Source of the DNA: Diprion similis
Lineage: Eukaryota; Arthropoda; Insecta; Hymenoptera; Diprionidae
Assembly: GCF_021155765.1 (NCBI RefSeq)
Contig: NC_060108.1
Coordinates: 12,497,425-12,561,424, forward strand
DNA length: 64,000 nt
Direction: 5' to 3'
Under the pieces are notes generated by a model, which searched no databases, was not told the origin of the DNA, and worked only from the letters and a program-made list of their open reading frames with translations. Made by a program: the position numbers and the translations under genes. Numbering within the stretch: the stretch's first letter is position 1; each line of letters begins with the position of its first letter. Positions 48,672 through 59,600 of the stretch are shown piece after piece.

Positions 48672-50215
48672 TTACCTTCCGTAATCACCGTATTTTTGAC
48701 GATCTCTGCTGCCAGCATAGGCATAACTGAACATGAGGTTACCCACATTGATGTTGAAGGCCTCGGCGGCGGTGTTGTGGTTGTTGCCTCCACCATTCGA
48801 TCCCGCGAAAGCTCCGGCGAATGATCCACCACCGGAATTCGGCTTATTGTAGGATCTGAGGAACGATTGTATTTTGTCATTTTATAAAAAAGTTAATTCT
48901 TCGAAGTCGTCATAAGAATGAAGGGTGAGAAAAAAAAATTCGACAATCCATCGACGCTGATTATTCTAATTGATCAGTACAAAGATTAAAAATACACCAT
49001 TTGGAGGTGAAGGATATCACTGACATCAAATCATCGCTCATATTTATTCAATTATCGAAATTGAGTTTTGTCCTATATCTTAATCTCTGGGCATTGAATT
49101 AGCGTAACAAAATAACTGTCAAAAGCATTATGGTTAACACAATGCTCGTGGTATGTTGATGTATTGCATAATTTATCGAGACCAACGCCATCTTGCCCAC
49201 ATCGCTCGCAAACTTTGGATCTCAATTGCAATAAATGAACAAATGTCGAGTATTCAGCGTAACTCTATGTTCTTAGGTACTTCGATTTGAATTTGAATTC
49301 TCGCGGTCTTAGCGTTTTTTTTCAAAAAAAAGCACTGACGTTCCAAACCATTTCGATGAATTTTCTTCGACCAGCAAATCAAGCTTTTGGAACACAACTT
49401 TATAAAAAGTGAGTGAACTTTTCCAAATGACGTAACGAAGTCTTACCCGCAACCGTGACTCCTGCAGCCACCCTGCTGATGTCCACCTTGGATATTGATT
49501 GGACCATGAGACGGCTTGGGCTTGTGTTTGTGCTTCAAATGACGCGAGCGTACGTCCGAATACGAGTAATCACCATAATCGCCAAATGAAAACTGCGGAG
49601 AACGCTCACGTCTCACGAGGTATGCTGGGGATTTGAAAAACGCTTATTGAAACAATCGTCACTATTGCTTCCGAAAAATGCGATTCATCATCTTGTGCTC
49701 GTTTCAATATTCAGTAAAATGGAATTGGAAAAAATTTATTTTCATTGATTTACTCGAACGTTGTTAGTGATTTTAACACACGAAAAGTCAAATAAGTTTT
49801 TCACAATAAAGAAAAAAAAAAAAAAAAAAACCAAAGTCACAAATGATTTCGAGCTTCCGAAACGTGTCCAAGGTTGATAATATTTCAAATATGAAATTGC
49901 CTTCTTGGATAAGTTACGCAAATTAGAGAAGTGACAAACTTTCACTTTTGTCCGTAGAATTTATCCACAACTTTAAGTTACTCCGTTTGTTTCAATCTAA
50001 TGTTATTAGGACTCCTATTTAATACACGACATATACGACAAAAAAAAAAAAAAAAAAAAAAAAAAACTGCCACCACCGCGTTACATAACACGATGAGTAC
50101 CATTTTCGTCGGATGGTTCAGAAATCGCACCAGTTTCCAGAGGCTTGGCAAATCCTTCAAGAGCTACACCACAAAGGACGAAAATGAGGATCGAAGACGC
50201 CGAAAGTCTGGCCAT
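48672..50215 (-). CDS. Gene 8: secreted His/Lys- and Gly/Asn-rich protein
   Basis: Three exons, 50215-50101, 49624-49447 and 48855-48672 (TAA), total 477 bp, 158 aa. The signal peptide is MARLSASSILIFVLCGVALEGFA. The mature part opens KPLETGAISEPSDENAYLV and a basic RRERSP, then GDYGDYSYSDV, a basic SRHLKHKHKPKPSHG stretch, GGHQQGGCRSHGCG with two Cys that could pair, and a tail SGGGSFAGAFAGSNGGGNNH followed by INVGNLMFSYAYAGS. The tail resembles the Ala/Ser/Gly ends of genes 5 and 6. The first donor, G|GTACTC, is weak but phase agreement is exact; the second is GG|GTAAGA. The final AGGTAACT could act as a donor instead of the stop, so a further exon cannot be excluded. Probably an extracellular matrix protein. 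Confidence 0.75.
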
Positions 50216-50331
50216 CGTGGTGCTTATGACGTCAGCAATTTGAGGGCACTAGAACTCCGTGGTTTCACGATATTCCAATGATCACTGATCCGCTGATCGT
50301 TTCCGAATAACTGAACTTCATTTTCGAATGG

Positions 50332-50338
50332 TTTTATA
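50332..50338 (-). promoter_or_regulatory. Gene 8 TATA box
   Basis: GTATAAAACC on the minus strand, about 120 bp above the ATG, with a good arthropod initiator (GTTCAGTT) about 25 bp downstream near 50315. Confidence 0.75.
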
Positions 50339-50339
50339 C

Positions 50340-51741
50340 TACGAATGCTCCCTTCTCCGATGTTCATTACATATTTGAGACGCATTTTTTAAACGTATTA
50401 TCGACTCTCAGATGACAAGGACATCGGCTGATATTCCGCAGGAAATTTGCTCGGCGGCCTTCCGGTCCAGGGACAACCGGAATTCGCAAATCGCATCATC
50501 GATGGATAGTATTTGCTTGCTCGGCTACAAGCCGGTAACGGATGTTCCATCCTATTTTACGGTAACGCTACTCAATTTCCGGTGAAATTTTACTATCGCA
50601 AAAATTCACTTTTCTCGAAAGAGCGTTTAATATTGAATCGATTTTTCAGTTATCACTGACTCTAGAAAACCTGCAAGAGATTACTTTCTCTCATCGTCCT
50701 CCTCTTATTCTTCCTTTTCAATACGATGAGCTCGACGATGTCTGATGTAATTATTGTTTTGCGTGGGTAAACGGGAAGCGATTTACTTTCCAGTCTCAGA
50801 CAAGGATAACTTCTGCAAATTTATATTATATTACGGTCCTTCCTTCCGCGGGCAGTTCGAAATTAGTATTCATACAGCAAACACTCTCACTTCTTAAATA
50901 TCATCATTTGTCTGAACGAATGTAATTTGAATAACACGAAAATTGCACAGTATTACACGAACACTGCAGTATGATTTCGTACAGTTAGAATAAATTTACC
51001 AAATCTTTAAAATGGAGTTCAGAGGAATGAATCATTAATTGACTCAAGTATTTTTCATTCCCATCACATGTCAATACCGTTTCACTCAATAATTCAAATA
51101 GTTAATGTTGAAAGGCATAATTTTTTCTCATGTTTCTTTCTTTTTCGCACAAGACGATTACGTTTCTTTAACCATATTTCATCAGCATAGATCTACAGCT
51201 GTCTCAACGAATGATGAAATATTAAGTATTATTTTTGTTGCATTTCCATTTTTTTTTTCAGTCGGAAATAAAGTCATATATGTAACACAGGAATAAAAGT
51301 CCGACAATATTTCTTTGTTACATAATGTACCAAAAAATGCATGCATGCATTTTTACTGAATGCACTTCGATTCTATAGAAATCAGTTCTACAGACTCGTT
51401 TCTACAGATATATTTTTCGACGCAATATTTTTGTACAAAAAGGAATTCAAGATTCATATCAGAAATAATTCTACATGAATTTTTCTACAGAAGAATTGTT
51501 CTACAGTTTATTTTTCTAAAGAAAAATTTTAAAATGCTAGTCTGGTACTTCCTTTAAATTTTGCACCAAAAAGCTTGTTATGGAAAATTCATTCATCAGA
51601 ATATGAATATCTTTATTATTTAATCATACATACAATTATTATACAAACAGTCTTGATACTCTCCATAGTAACACCAACAACGTAATATTGCGCGACGGTC
51701 AACTTAATTGATTAAAAATATTAAACGTAACAATATTAGTT
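50340..51741. other. Intergenic, no gene supported
   Basis: GC-richer just upstream of gene 8 (50400-50570), then AT-rich. A cluster of TTCTACAG words lies near 51370-51525. Confidence 0.5.
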
Positions 51742-51747
51742 TTTATT
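51742..51747 (-). terminator. Poly(A) signal of gene 9
   Basis: AATAAA on the minus strand, about 185 nt beyond the gene 9 stop codon. Confidence 0.45.
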
Positions 51748-51930
51748 TTGATCACAGTTCGTTAAATTTCACCGGTGTAAATTTTCCCCGAATCTTTGAC
51801 GATGTATAGAAAAGAAGAACAACGAAATAACGCAAGAATATATAAAAAGAAATAAAAAATCATTTAAATTTTGCTCGTCTTTTCACAATTTTCAATTTCA
51901 TCTGCCTGCAAGGCTTTAGCCTTGAATTGA

Positions 51931-53292
51931 TTAGATCGTTCCAGCGTGAACTGCTGCATGCGTAGCTGCTGCCAGGGGAATTGCTGCAGCTGCGGCCGCA
52001 AGCGGAAGTCCCGCAGCCCCGATGCCTGCGTTTTGTATGACCAACTTCTGTTTGGCTACCGATGACGATGAAGAAAAGCCAACATTACTGAAGGGAGTCG
52101 ATATTACAGCGCTAAAAGGGAAAAATTGGATTATTTTTTGCTATTTCAGGGTCATCGCGTATCGATTTACAATCGTATTGACTAGTTATTATCGATTAAT
52201 CACTGACCTAATAAGAAATCAGTTATGTAGGTGGAATTAATGAATAAAAGATCAAGGTTCGTCTTATCAGAAATTTCGCAAACGACATTGTACGAACGAA
52301 TTTGAAAATTCTTTGAAGGATTTAGAATTAGGATTTGGTAATTTGATTCTGAACGATTTTATGTAACAATTGTGCTCCAGAAACCAGAAACTGGTAGATT
52401 TATGTTCTTTCTTTTTTCACCATTTCGAAGATTTTGATTTCAGTTTGGATTTTGCTAGATGTCGCCCAATTACTGACTCGTTAAATCGCAATTAATGCAG
52501 CCTTTTATTTCTCAAGGTTTCGGCTTGATTATTAGAATCTAAAAATTTCTGAATGCACAAATTATAGTGGTATGAAAATCTGATGAATATAAAATTACTA
52601 CTTTTTGAAGATTCACGTCAGATAATTCAAATAGTACGCATTGAAAGACGATCAGCCGGTCGGGCAAAAAAATCTATAATCTAAAGGCAGTGAAATAAAG
52701 GAAAATGTAGAACTTTTTTTTGATTTTAAAAATACGCTGATATAGTCTCAACTAAATAACGTACCCAATGAAATCAGCTCATTTTATTCGCAAATGGATT
52801 CTCGAGAATTCTCTGCAATCGGTATTCGATAATCCATAAATAGTTCAATACAAAAGAGAATTCATTATTATGAATAAAATGAACTATAATTACCTAATTT
52901 GAATTCAATGAACTTCGATCGGCGTTTTGCCCATCTTGCATTAATCTGTTTTTTACCTGTGACTTTCAGCGATGGAAGACTGTCCAACAGTTCCAAGAGT
53001 CCCAGTCAGCAGATCTAGTTATAAAACACAGAATTTTTCTTCAATAAAACCGTCATTTTCTCGCGACATTGCATTTACGTCAGATTTTGAAAGAGACAAT
53101 AAATCGGTCCCGTTATTTAACATTCTAGCCAATCGATGCACGCGGAATATGTATATTTATTTAACAATTTTCTAATCAAGCCTACCAAATTTATTTGTAA
53201 TCTTTTCAATTTATATCAACACACTTACCCCGGTTTGGAGCTGCACTTGCGGTTGCGTCGAAAACGACGAATAAAAGTTCAGCTGCGTACAT
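51931..53292 (-). CDS. Gene 9: small secreted Ala-rich protein
   Basis: Three exons, 53292-53229, 53014-52957 and 52087-51931 (TAA), total 279 bp, 92 aa. Donors are G|GTAAGT and CACAG|GTAAAA, phases 1 then 2. The first exon encodes MYAAELLFVVFDATASAAP, a usable but short signal peptide. The mature protein has LLTGTLGTVGQSSIAES, a SSSSS run, VAKQKLVIQNAGIGAAGLPL and a run of six Ala, then IPLAAATHAAVHAGTI. It has no Cys, Trp or Tyr after the signal region. Short Ala-rich hydrophobic secreted proteins are known from insect cuticle (for example the apidermins of bees), but I cannot assign it to that family. The middle 58-bp exon rests on phase fit and a weak acceptor. Confidence 0.55.
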
Positions 53293-53342
53293 CTTGACAG
53301 AGTTCAACTGTCAAACTGCATGTGTACTAATGATCAACTCCG

Positions 53343-53352
53343 AAAATATAAA
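53343..53352 (-). promoter_or_regulatory. Gene 9 weak TATA box
   Basis: TTTATATTTT on the minus strand, about 55 bp above the ATG, with ATGCAGTTTG about 30 bp downstream. It is weaker than the TATAAAA boxes of the other genes. Confidence 0.4.
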
Positions 53353-56244
53353 GAAATTTTTTTTGCGGAGTGGGAGCACTCGATTTTCATCGATAATTGA
53401 TTTACCAAAACGCATTTCATATCGCCTCGAGTAAAACTAAGTGGAATTCAACTGTAACGCAGATCGCGCTGCGCTGCATTCGAGGGACTCATATGGGGCA
53501 TTCCGCTCTAGCGTAAAGTTAAAACAAACTTCGTAAGACCAGATTTTTTTCAATCAAAGTCTTTTTTGATTTGTAAACGCTGAAATAATTGACCGAGACT
53601 AATTTAAGCAGTGCTAAAATGTGCCAATAGTGAGCCGTATTTGAGAAGAATATCCGAATATAAGTGATAAATCAATGGAATATACCTTATAATATACCGT
53701 TTCCGTTATTGTTCTAATAATATTTTCATCTTATTCTGCCTGATTGTTATCGGCCAACCAAAGCGAGCTTCGTGTGCTCTGGCCGAAGGCACTTTAACAC
53801 AATATCACCATCGAACGACGAACTCGTGTTCCTGTTTTTCTTGATTTTGAGCATCGATGGCTCTGTCAAAAAGTTGGACAAACAAAAAGCGTGCTGTTCG
53901 ATTGCGATGTAAACAATTTATGATTTTCCCAAGAGTTTTTAGGTGAAATTTGTCGCTCAACGCCAGCAGATAGGCAACCGAATCTGCATCTTGTATTCAA
54001 AATGTAGCCTCGGTTGCCTATCTACTGGCGTCTAGCGGGCAGCTTCACAGAAAACTCCGAGTATGTTTATACAGCAACACAGAAAATTATGTGATTCAGC
54101 GATCGAGGGAGGAGAAAAACGCTGTGTCAGGAAAATAATGCAATTCATCGATACGTAGACGCCTGCAGTCAGTCGTATTCTAATGCTGTATAATCTAGTG
54201 ACTGACTAAATTCTAATATCTAACACGGATTGTTGTTCAGCCTTGAAAAGACGCAAGTCAAAGACCGGCGTAATGCTTTCACTTGGAAACCCCAGGCTAA
54301 ATTAACCGTGTGAGTAATTGCCTGTACCCACATCTGGCATTGAATCCGTTGATTTCTGTATGATATGCTCGCATGTTGTGTTGAAATTTATGCAATTCCA
54401 TAGTTCAGATTGTAGTCTGGTCCCTGGTCCCATATCCAAATAAAGCATGACACGACAGTTCATAAAAGAATACGTTGCAAACGAATGGTAGGATTTATCG
54501 GTTGGTTCGTTATCTTACTTTGTAAAAGCTAAACTGGTTCAATGTAAGCTTGTGAGCTGAGTTTTAAATGTAACCAATCAAAGGAAACAAAAATAATTTT
54601 TGCTGAGGATTTTATCGTGCAAAAAATGAAAAAAAAAATTGAATCATTTCGTAAGTTTTGAGCGTGGTGAGAACCCGAATGAGGAATTAACGTTTCTGAG
54701 GAAGTGATTTGCTTTGGTATGTGAAATTTGAATCGCTGAAGGATGGTGCAAAGTGATGAAACCAACTATTATCCAAGGACAATTCCTGGTTTCTTGAATT
54801 ATTTATTACTCTCCGCTAACTGCGGAATATTTTTTCTTTTTCTTTTTTTTTTTTGCTTGTTTATTTATAATTATGAGAAGCATTTAGTTTTTATTATTCA
54901 CATGTGTGCACATACTCTGCAGCCGCGTGGAGTAAAAAAAATCAACAAGAAAATAACGACGTCGTTGTGCCGATGCGATTAATACAGCAACGTTTTCAAC
55001 GAAAGAATATGACATTCAGGCATTGTTATAATAATGCAAAACTGCGGTAGTAATTCAATAACAATCGGTGAGAAATTGTATAAAGTTAATGATCGTATAG
55101 ATAGGTGATGAGATATATCTGACCTTGCAAAGATGATTAAATGCCGCGTATGAATTACGACCGTCCCGCGCGGTTGTTAATAAATATCGTTAATTTAAAT
55201 TTACAACTATTATACGATAGAATTATCCAATTCTAAAACATGTAGATAATTAGCAAAGAGGTCCAAACTATAGTTGAAAAAAAGATACACCAGGTTCTAA
55301 TTTAGATGGAGTATAAATAAATCGCTAATTAATTTCCTCCGAACGTAAATTATTTCCAACCAAAAACAACGTCGTGCATACTCATAACGAATTCAGATAT
55401 TATGCAGCAATTTCGCGATCTGTATCTGCGCGTAATTCGAAACGCCCGTAAGAATATTCTATTATACAGCGAGCAAAATAACAACGGATACATACCGAGA
55501 TAATGATCTCTATGATTAGTTTTACAATGAGCCATGAATTAGAAAAATTAGCCGACGATCGATTCGCGTATAGTGAGTAGCCATCTTAATACAACGAGTG
55601 TATGTGAGGAGACGTAGAATCGTAAAGTCGTTACATGGCATCGTCCAAATACTCGTAGAGCTATATTTTCAACTTATATTCAATTTGCTCATGTTTATTC
55701 GCGACAGATATTTGCCGGTTTATTAGCAACGAAATTGTAAGTTTTTTCAGCGGAAGACTAATAACATACCTATAAAAATTCTTGAGTAGTATGTTATCTT
55801 CCATTTTTTTTTGTTCAGCCTCCTCGTTCTAACTTTAGAGAGTTTTATTGGATAGAGTATCTTTTAAATTTATGGTAATAGCTGCCTTTACTTTGAATTT
55901 AAATTCAAATTTTTCGCTATTCATTAACGTGAAGATTTTTATTAACGTACAGTCTTGCAATCTTTCGATCTTCCCAGTCAAATTCTTCTGACACAAACAG
56001 CGCGCAAAAATGATCTTATCGTTGATATTCATTTATGTTCGTATTCATTTATTCACCCGGAATTGTTTAAAAGCTTTAATATATCTTCAATCAGTTGCAT
56101 CGAGATGCGTGAAGAAAAAAAGAACACAAATTGGTATAATAATCAAAGGCAATAGTTTATATAAAAACGTCTTACAACTTCTTTAGCAAACATATTCTCG
56201 ATTCAATAAGAAAAAAAAAAAAATAAGGATCAATCAAATGCATT
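53353..56244. other. Intergenic, no gene supported
   Basis: Contains a TATGGGGCATTCC word near 53492 like the ends of the 24-kb MITE, and a strong hairpin at 53933-54058. No coding frame with supporting signals was seen. Confidence 0.5.
53933..54058. repeat. Long hairpin / small palindromic element
   Basis: The inner arms CGCCAGCAGATAGGCAACCG (53961-53980) and CGGTTGCCTATCTACTGGCG (54011-54030) pair with one mismatch. The outer arms GAGTTTTTAGGTGAA and TTCACAGAAAACTC continue the stem imperfectly. The loop is about 28 nt. It could be a minute foldback element or a transcribed hairpin. Confidence 0.75.
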
Positions 56245-56250
56245 TTTATT
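56245..56250 (-). terminator. Possible poly(A) signal of gene 10
   Basis: AATAAA on the minus strand, about 355 nt beyond the gene 10 stop codon. Nearer candidates were not obvious. Confidence 0.35.
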
Positions 56251-56605
56251 TTTTATATAAATTAAAAAATAGAATAGCAATCGTAAAGAGTCGAATAAAT
56301 AAGCAGTCGGTTGTGCAGCGTAAATTGGCAAATATGTGGCTGAGAATCGGCTACACGTAATCGGTTCTTATTATACTATCGATAATAGCAGAGAATAAAC
56401 TATAAATTTGATACACGCTCTCAATATAGCAATATTTAATAAATTTGCATAACACAAATTCCTGGTCACATTTTGCAAATCGATGCAATTTACAGTCGTG
56501 TATAGTTGTTAATATTCACGGCGGCAATATAAGCAACGATTAGGAAACCGGCCAATCGTTCGGCTTGCTTATAATCAATTACTCACAAAAATATATCACA
56601 TATAA

Positions 56606-59600
56606 TTAGTTGCTAAAAATGAGCATGTCGCGGGTATCAGCCGAGGCTGACGCTGAGGCTGAGCTTTTCGACTCAACACTCGGAACCCCGCTGGAGGCTT
56701 GAGCATTGGCACTGGCTTTGGCACTGGCTCCAGCTCCACCCGCCGATGCGGTTGCCGAAGAGGTTGCTGACGCCGTGGCGCTCGCGTTTTGGCCGAAGAC
56801 ATTTGATTGTGAGGTCGATTTGCTTGAACTGGAAGCCTGTGACGTGGAGCCAAAGACAGAGGAAATAGCGTTCGAGATCGCTTCGGAACTTCCTGAAGAT
56901 GAGGCTCCACCGTTTATCGAAGATGACGCCTTGCTTGAACTCGTCGCCGAAGCGCCCGATCCGGACGAGGAAGACTTTGCCTCTGAATTTGCGTTCGCAG
57001 TGCCTCCACCGTTCGCTGAAGACACTGCTGAAGAGGTCGCTGACGATGCAGAGCCGCCGGAACTGCTTTCTGCCTTTGCGTTTGCCTCTGCGTTCGCCGT
57101 CGAAGTGGCCTGACCACCACTTACACTGCTGCCACCGTAGTTTCCTCCACTTTGTTGATCATAAAATCCTCCGGATCCTCCAAGGACCGTGGAGCCAATT
57201 CCAGGAACTTGTTGAGCACCTCCACCAACTGCGCCTCCGTAATTTCCTCCACTCTGTTGATCATAAAATCCTCCGGATCCTCCAGAGCCGCCGGAACTGC
57301 TCTCTGCCTTTGCGTTTGCCTCTGCGTTCGCTGTTGAAGTGGCCTGACCACCATTTACACTGCTACCACCGTAGTTTCCTCCACTTTGTTGATTATAAGA
57401 TCCTCCGGATCCTCCAAGGACCGTGGAGCCAATTCCAGGAACTTGTTGAGCACCTCCACCAACTGCGCCTCCGTAATTTCCTCCACTCTGTTGATCATAA
57501 AATCCTCCGGATCCTCCAGAGCCGCTGGAACTGCTTTCTGCCTTTGCGTTCGCCTCTGCGTTCGCTGTCGAAGTGGCCTGACCACCACTTACACTGTTAC
57601 CACCGTAGTTTCCTCCACTTTGTTGATTATAAGATCCTCCGGATCCTCCAAGGACCGTGGAGCCAATGCCAGGAGCTTGTTGAGTACCTCCACCAATTGC
57701 GCTACCGTAACTTCCTCCACTCTGTTGTTCATAAGATCCTCCGGATCCTCCAAGATTTGTCGAAGGTATTCCAGGAACCTGTTGAGCTCCGGCATTAGCA
57801 TTAGCATTGGCATTGGCTTGAGCATTCGCAGTTGAAGTGCCCTGGTTAAAGAAGGGGTTTCCACTTCCAACTGGTCCTGGAGCTGGTCCATGTTGCTGTC
57901 CTTGACCATGCTCATAGTTTACTCCTTGCTGCAAGAAGGTATTTGAACCTCCAGCAGAGCCTTCGTTGTAGCTGCCACCATTCGGTGCTCCCAAAAATGG
58001 GTTCCCGTTTCCTCCGATATTTTCGGCCTGGCCATGCACATTCGCTTCAGCGTTAGCGGACGATCCTCCACCGGATAAAAAGTTCTGACCGGGTTGTTGG
58101 GGCCCAGCGATATTTCCATGACCACCGAAAGAACCTTGCCCACCTTGAACTCCTGCGTTCGCCTGCGCATTTGCACTGGCTGCACTACCGCCGTTCAAAA
58201 AAGGATTCACCTTGTAACGGTCACTTATTTGTCCCTGGGACTCGAAATCTCCTCCATAATTGTATGAACCGTCATGACCGCCGCCTGCAACAATGGAAAT
58301 ATGTATTGATACGCTGTTTGTGATCACCTATTTTTTTATATTCTAATGCCGAAGTGTCATAAGGTACTACAGTGACCAAAGAGTCTAGGCTTGGTTTAAA
58401 GCAGTCCAGTATTTGTCGATTCCACAGAAGTGGATACGAGAACCGCGCAGTGTGAGAACGCATTTGGTACCGTCTTAGGATGAAAGTGTATTTTATTCCA
58501 AATATGCATTTGATAGTTGACGCTCTCTTCTAAATTGAACCAATGATAATTAATCGATGATGCTACAAAAATTTCCCCTTCTTCCAATCGAAGCTCGTGG
58601 TTTCAACGACACCTGACTTCCAGACCGAGTTTCAAACATCGTACGTTATCTGTAAAAATCATAGAGCCCAACCCCGATTTGGTTTCGGATTCACGGGTTA
58701 CGTCGTTGTTCGGCATAAATATTTAAAACAATCGACTCACCGTGGGGTTGACTCGGGCTGACTTCTTGGACGATAATAACGTCGGGCTTCGGATAGTTGT
58801 GGTGATGATGAGGGTGAGGATGGGAGTGAGGGTGAGGGTGAGGATGCCGGTCTCCAACCAGAACTACCGGGACCACTAGCACTTGGCCGCTTCCACCCTG
58901 ACCATGACCATGACCGTGACCTTGAGCGAATTGACTTTGTTCGTAACTTCCATGGCCCTGACCATACGACACTTGACCCTGGCCATGACCGTGACTTTGA
59001 TCGAATTGACTTTGTTCGTAGCTTCCCTGGCCCTGATCATACGAGACTTGACCCTGACTATAAAGGCCGTCTACGACTGGTCCTGTACCTGGAGCGATCG
59101 GACGCTGACCCCCTCCGTTTGCTGATCCGAAAGCGTTGGCGCCTGCGTTTGACTGCGAATTTCCACCGTATTTTGGGGGCTGTTGAAACTGATAGTCGCC
59201 ACCGTTCGCTACACCTTGACCATCACCGTACGCGCCACTTCCGGCATTTGCGTTTGCATTCGCCTGGGCGTTCGCATTAGTCTGGGAGCTTCCAGAGCCA
59301 CCAATTGGTTGCGGAGGATAACCGTGGTTCCCGTACCCTCCGTGTTGCTGGTTAACGCCATAAAGACCGCCATTTGCCTCTGCGTTTGCATTCGCCTGTG
59401 CGTTGCTCTCGGAGCCGCCATATCCATTTCCTGATCCTTGGGCTGACGAAGAAGCTTGTGACTGTGCGTTAGCATTGGCGCCACCGTATCCTGTAATCCA
59501 AACGAGATGATGAGTAACAGATAGAGTCAGGATGATGGACTGTCTTCCAGGGAGTAACCAATCATGACAAAATCCGGTTCGTGGATACTTGACTTCAGGA

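Noticed and set aside
56899-57798. 299-codon plus-strand frame antisense to gene 10
   Set aside because: It follows the 234-bp sense repeats exactly and has a Leu/Arg/Ser composition from reading Gly/Ser codons backwards.
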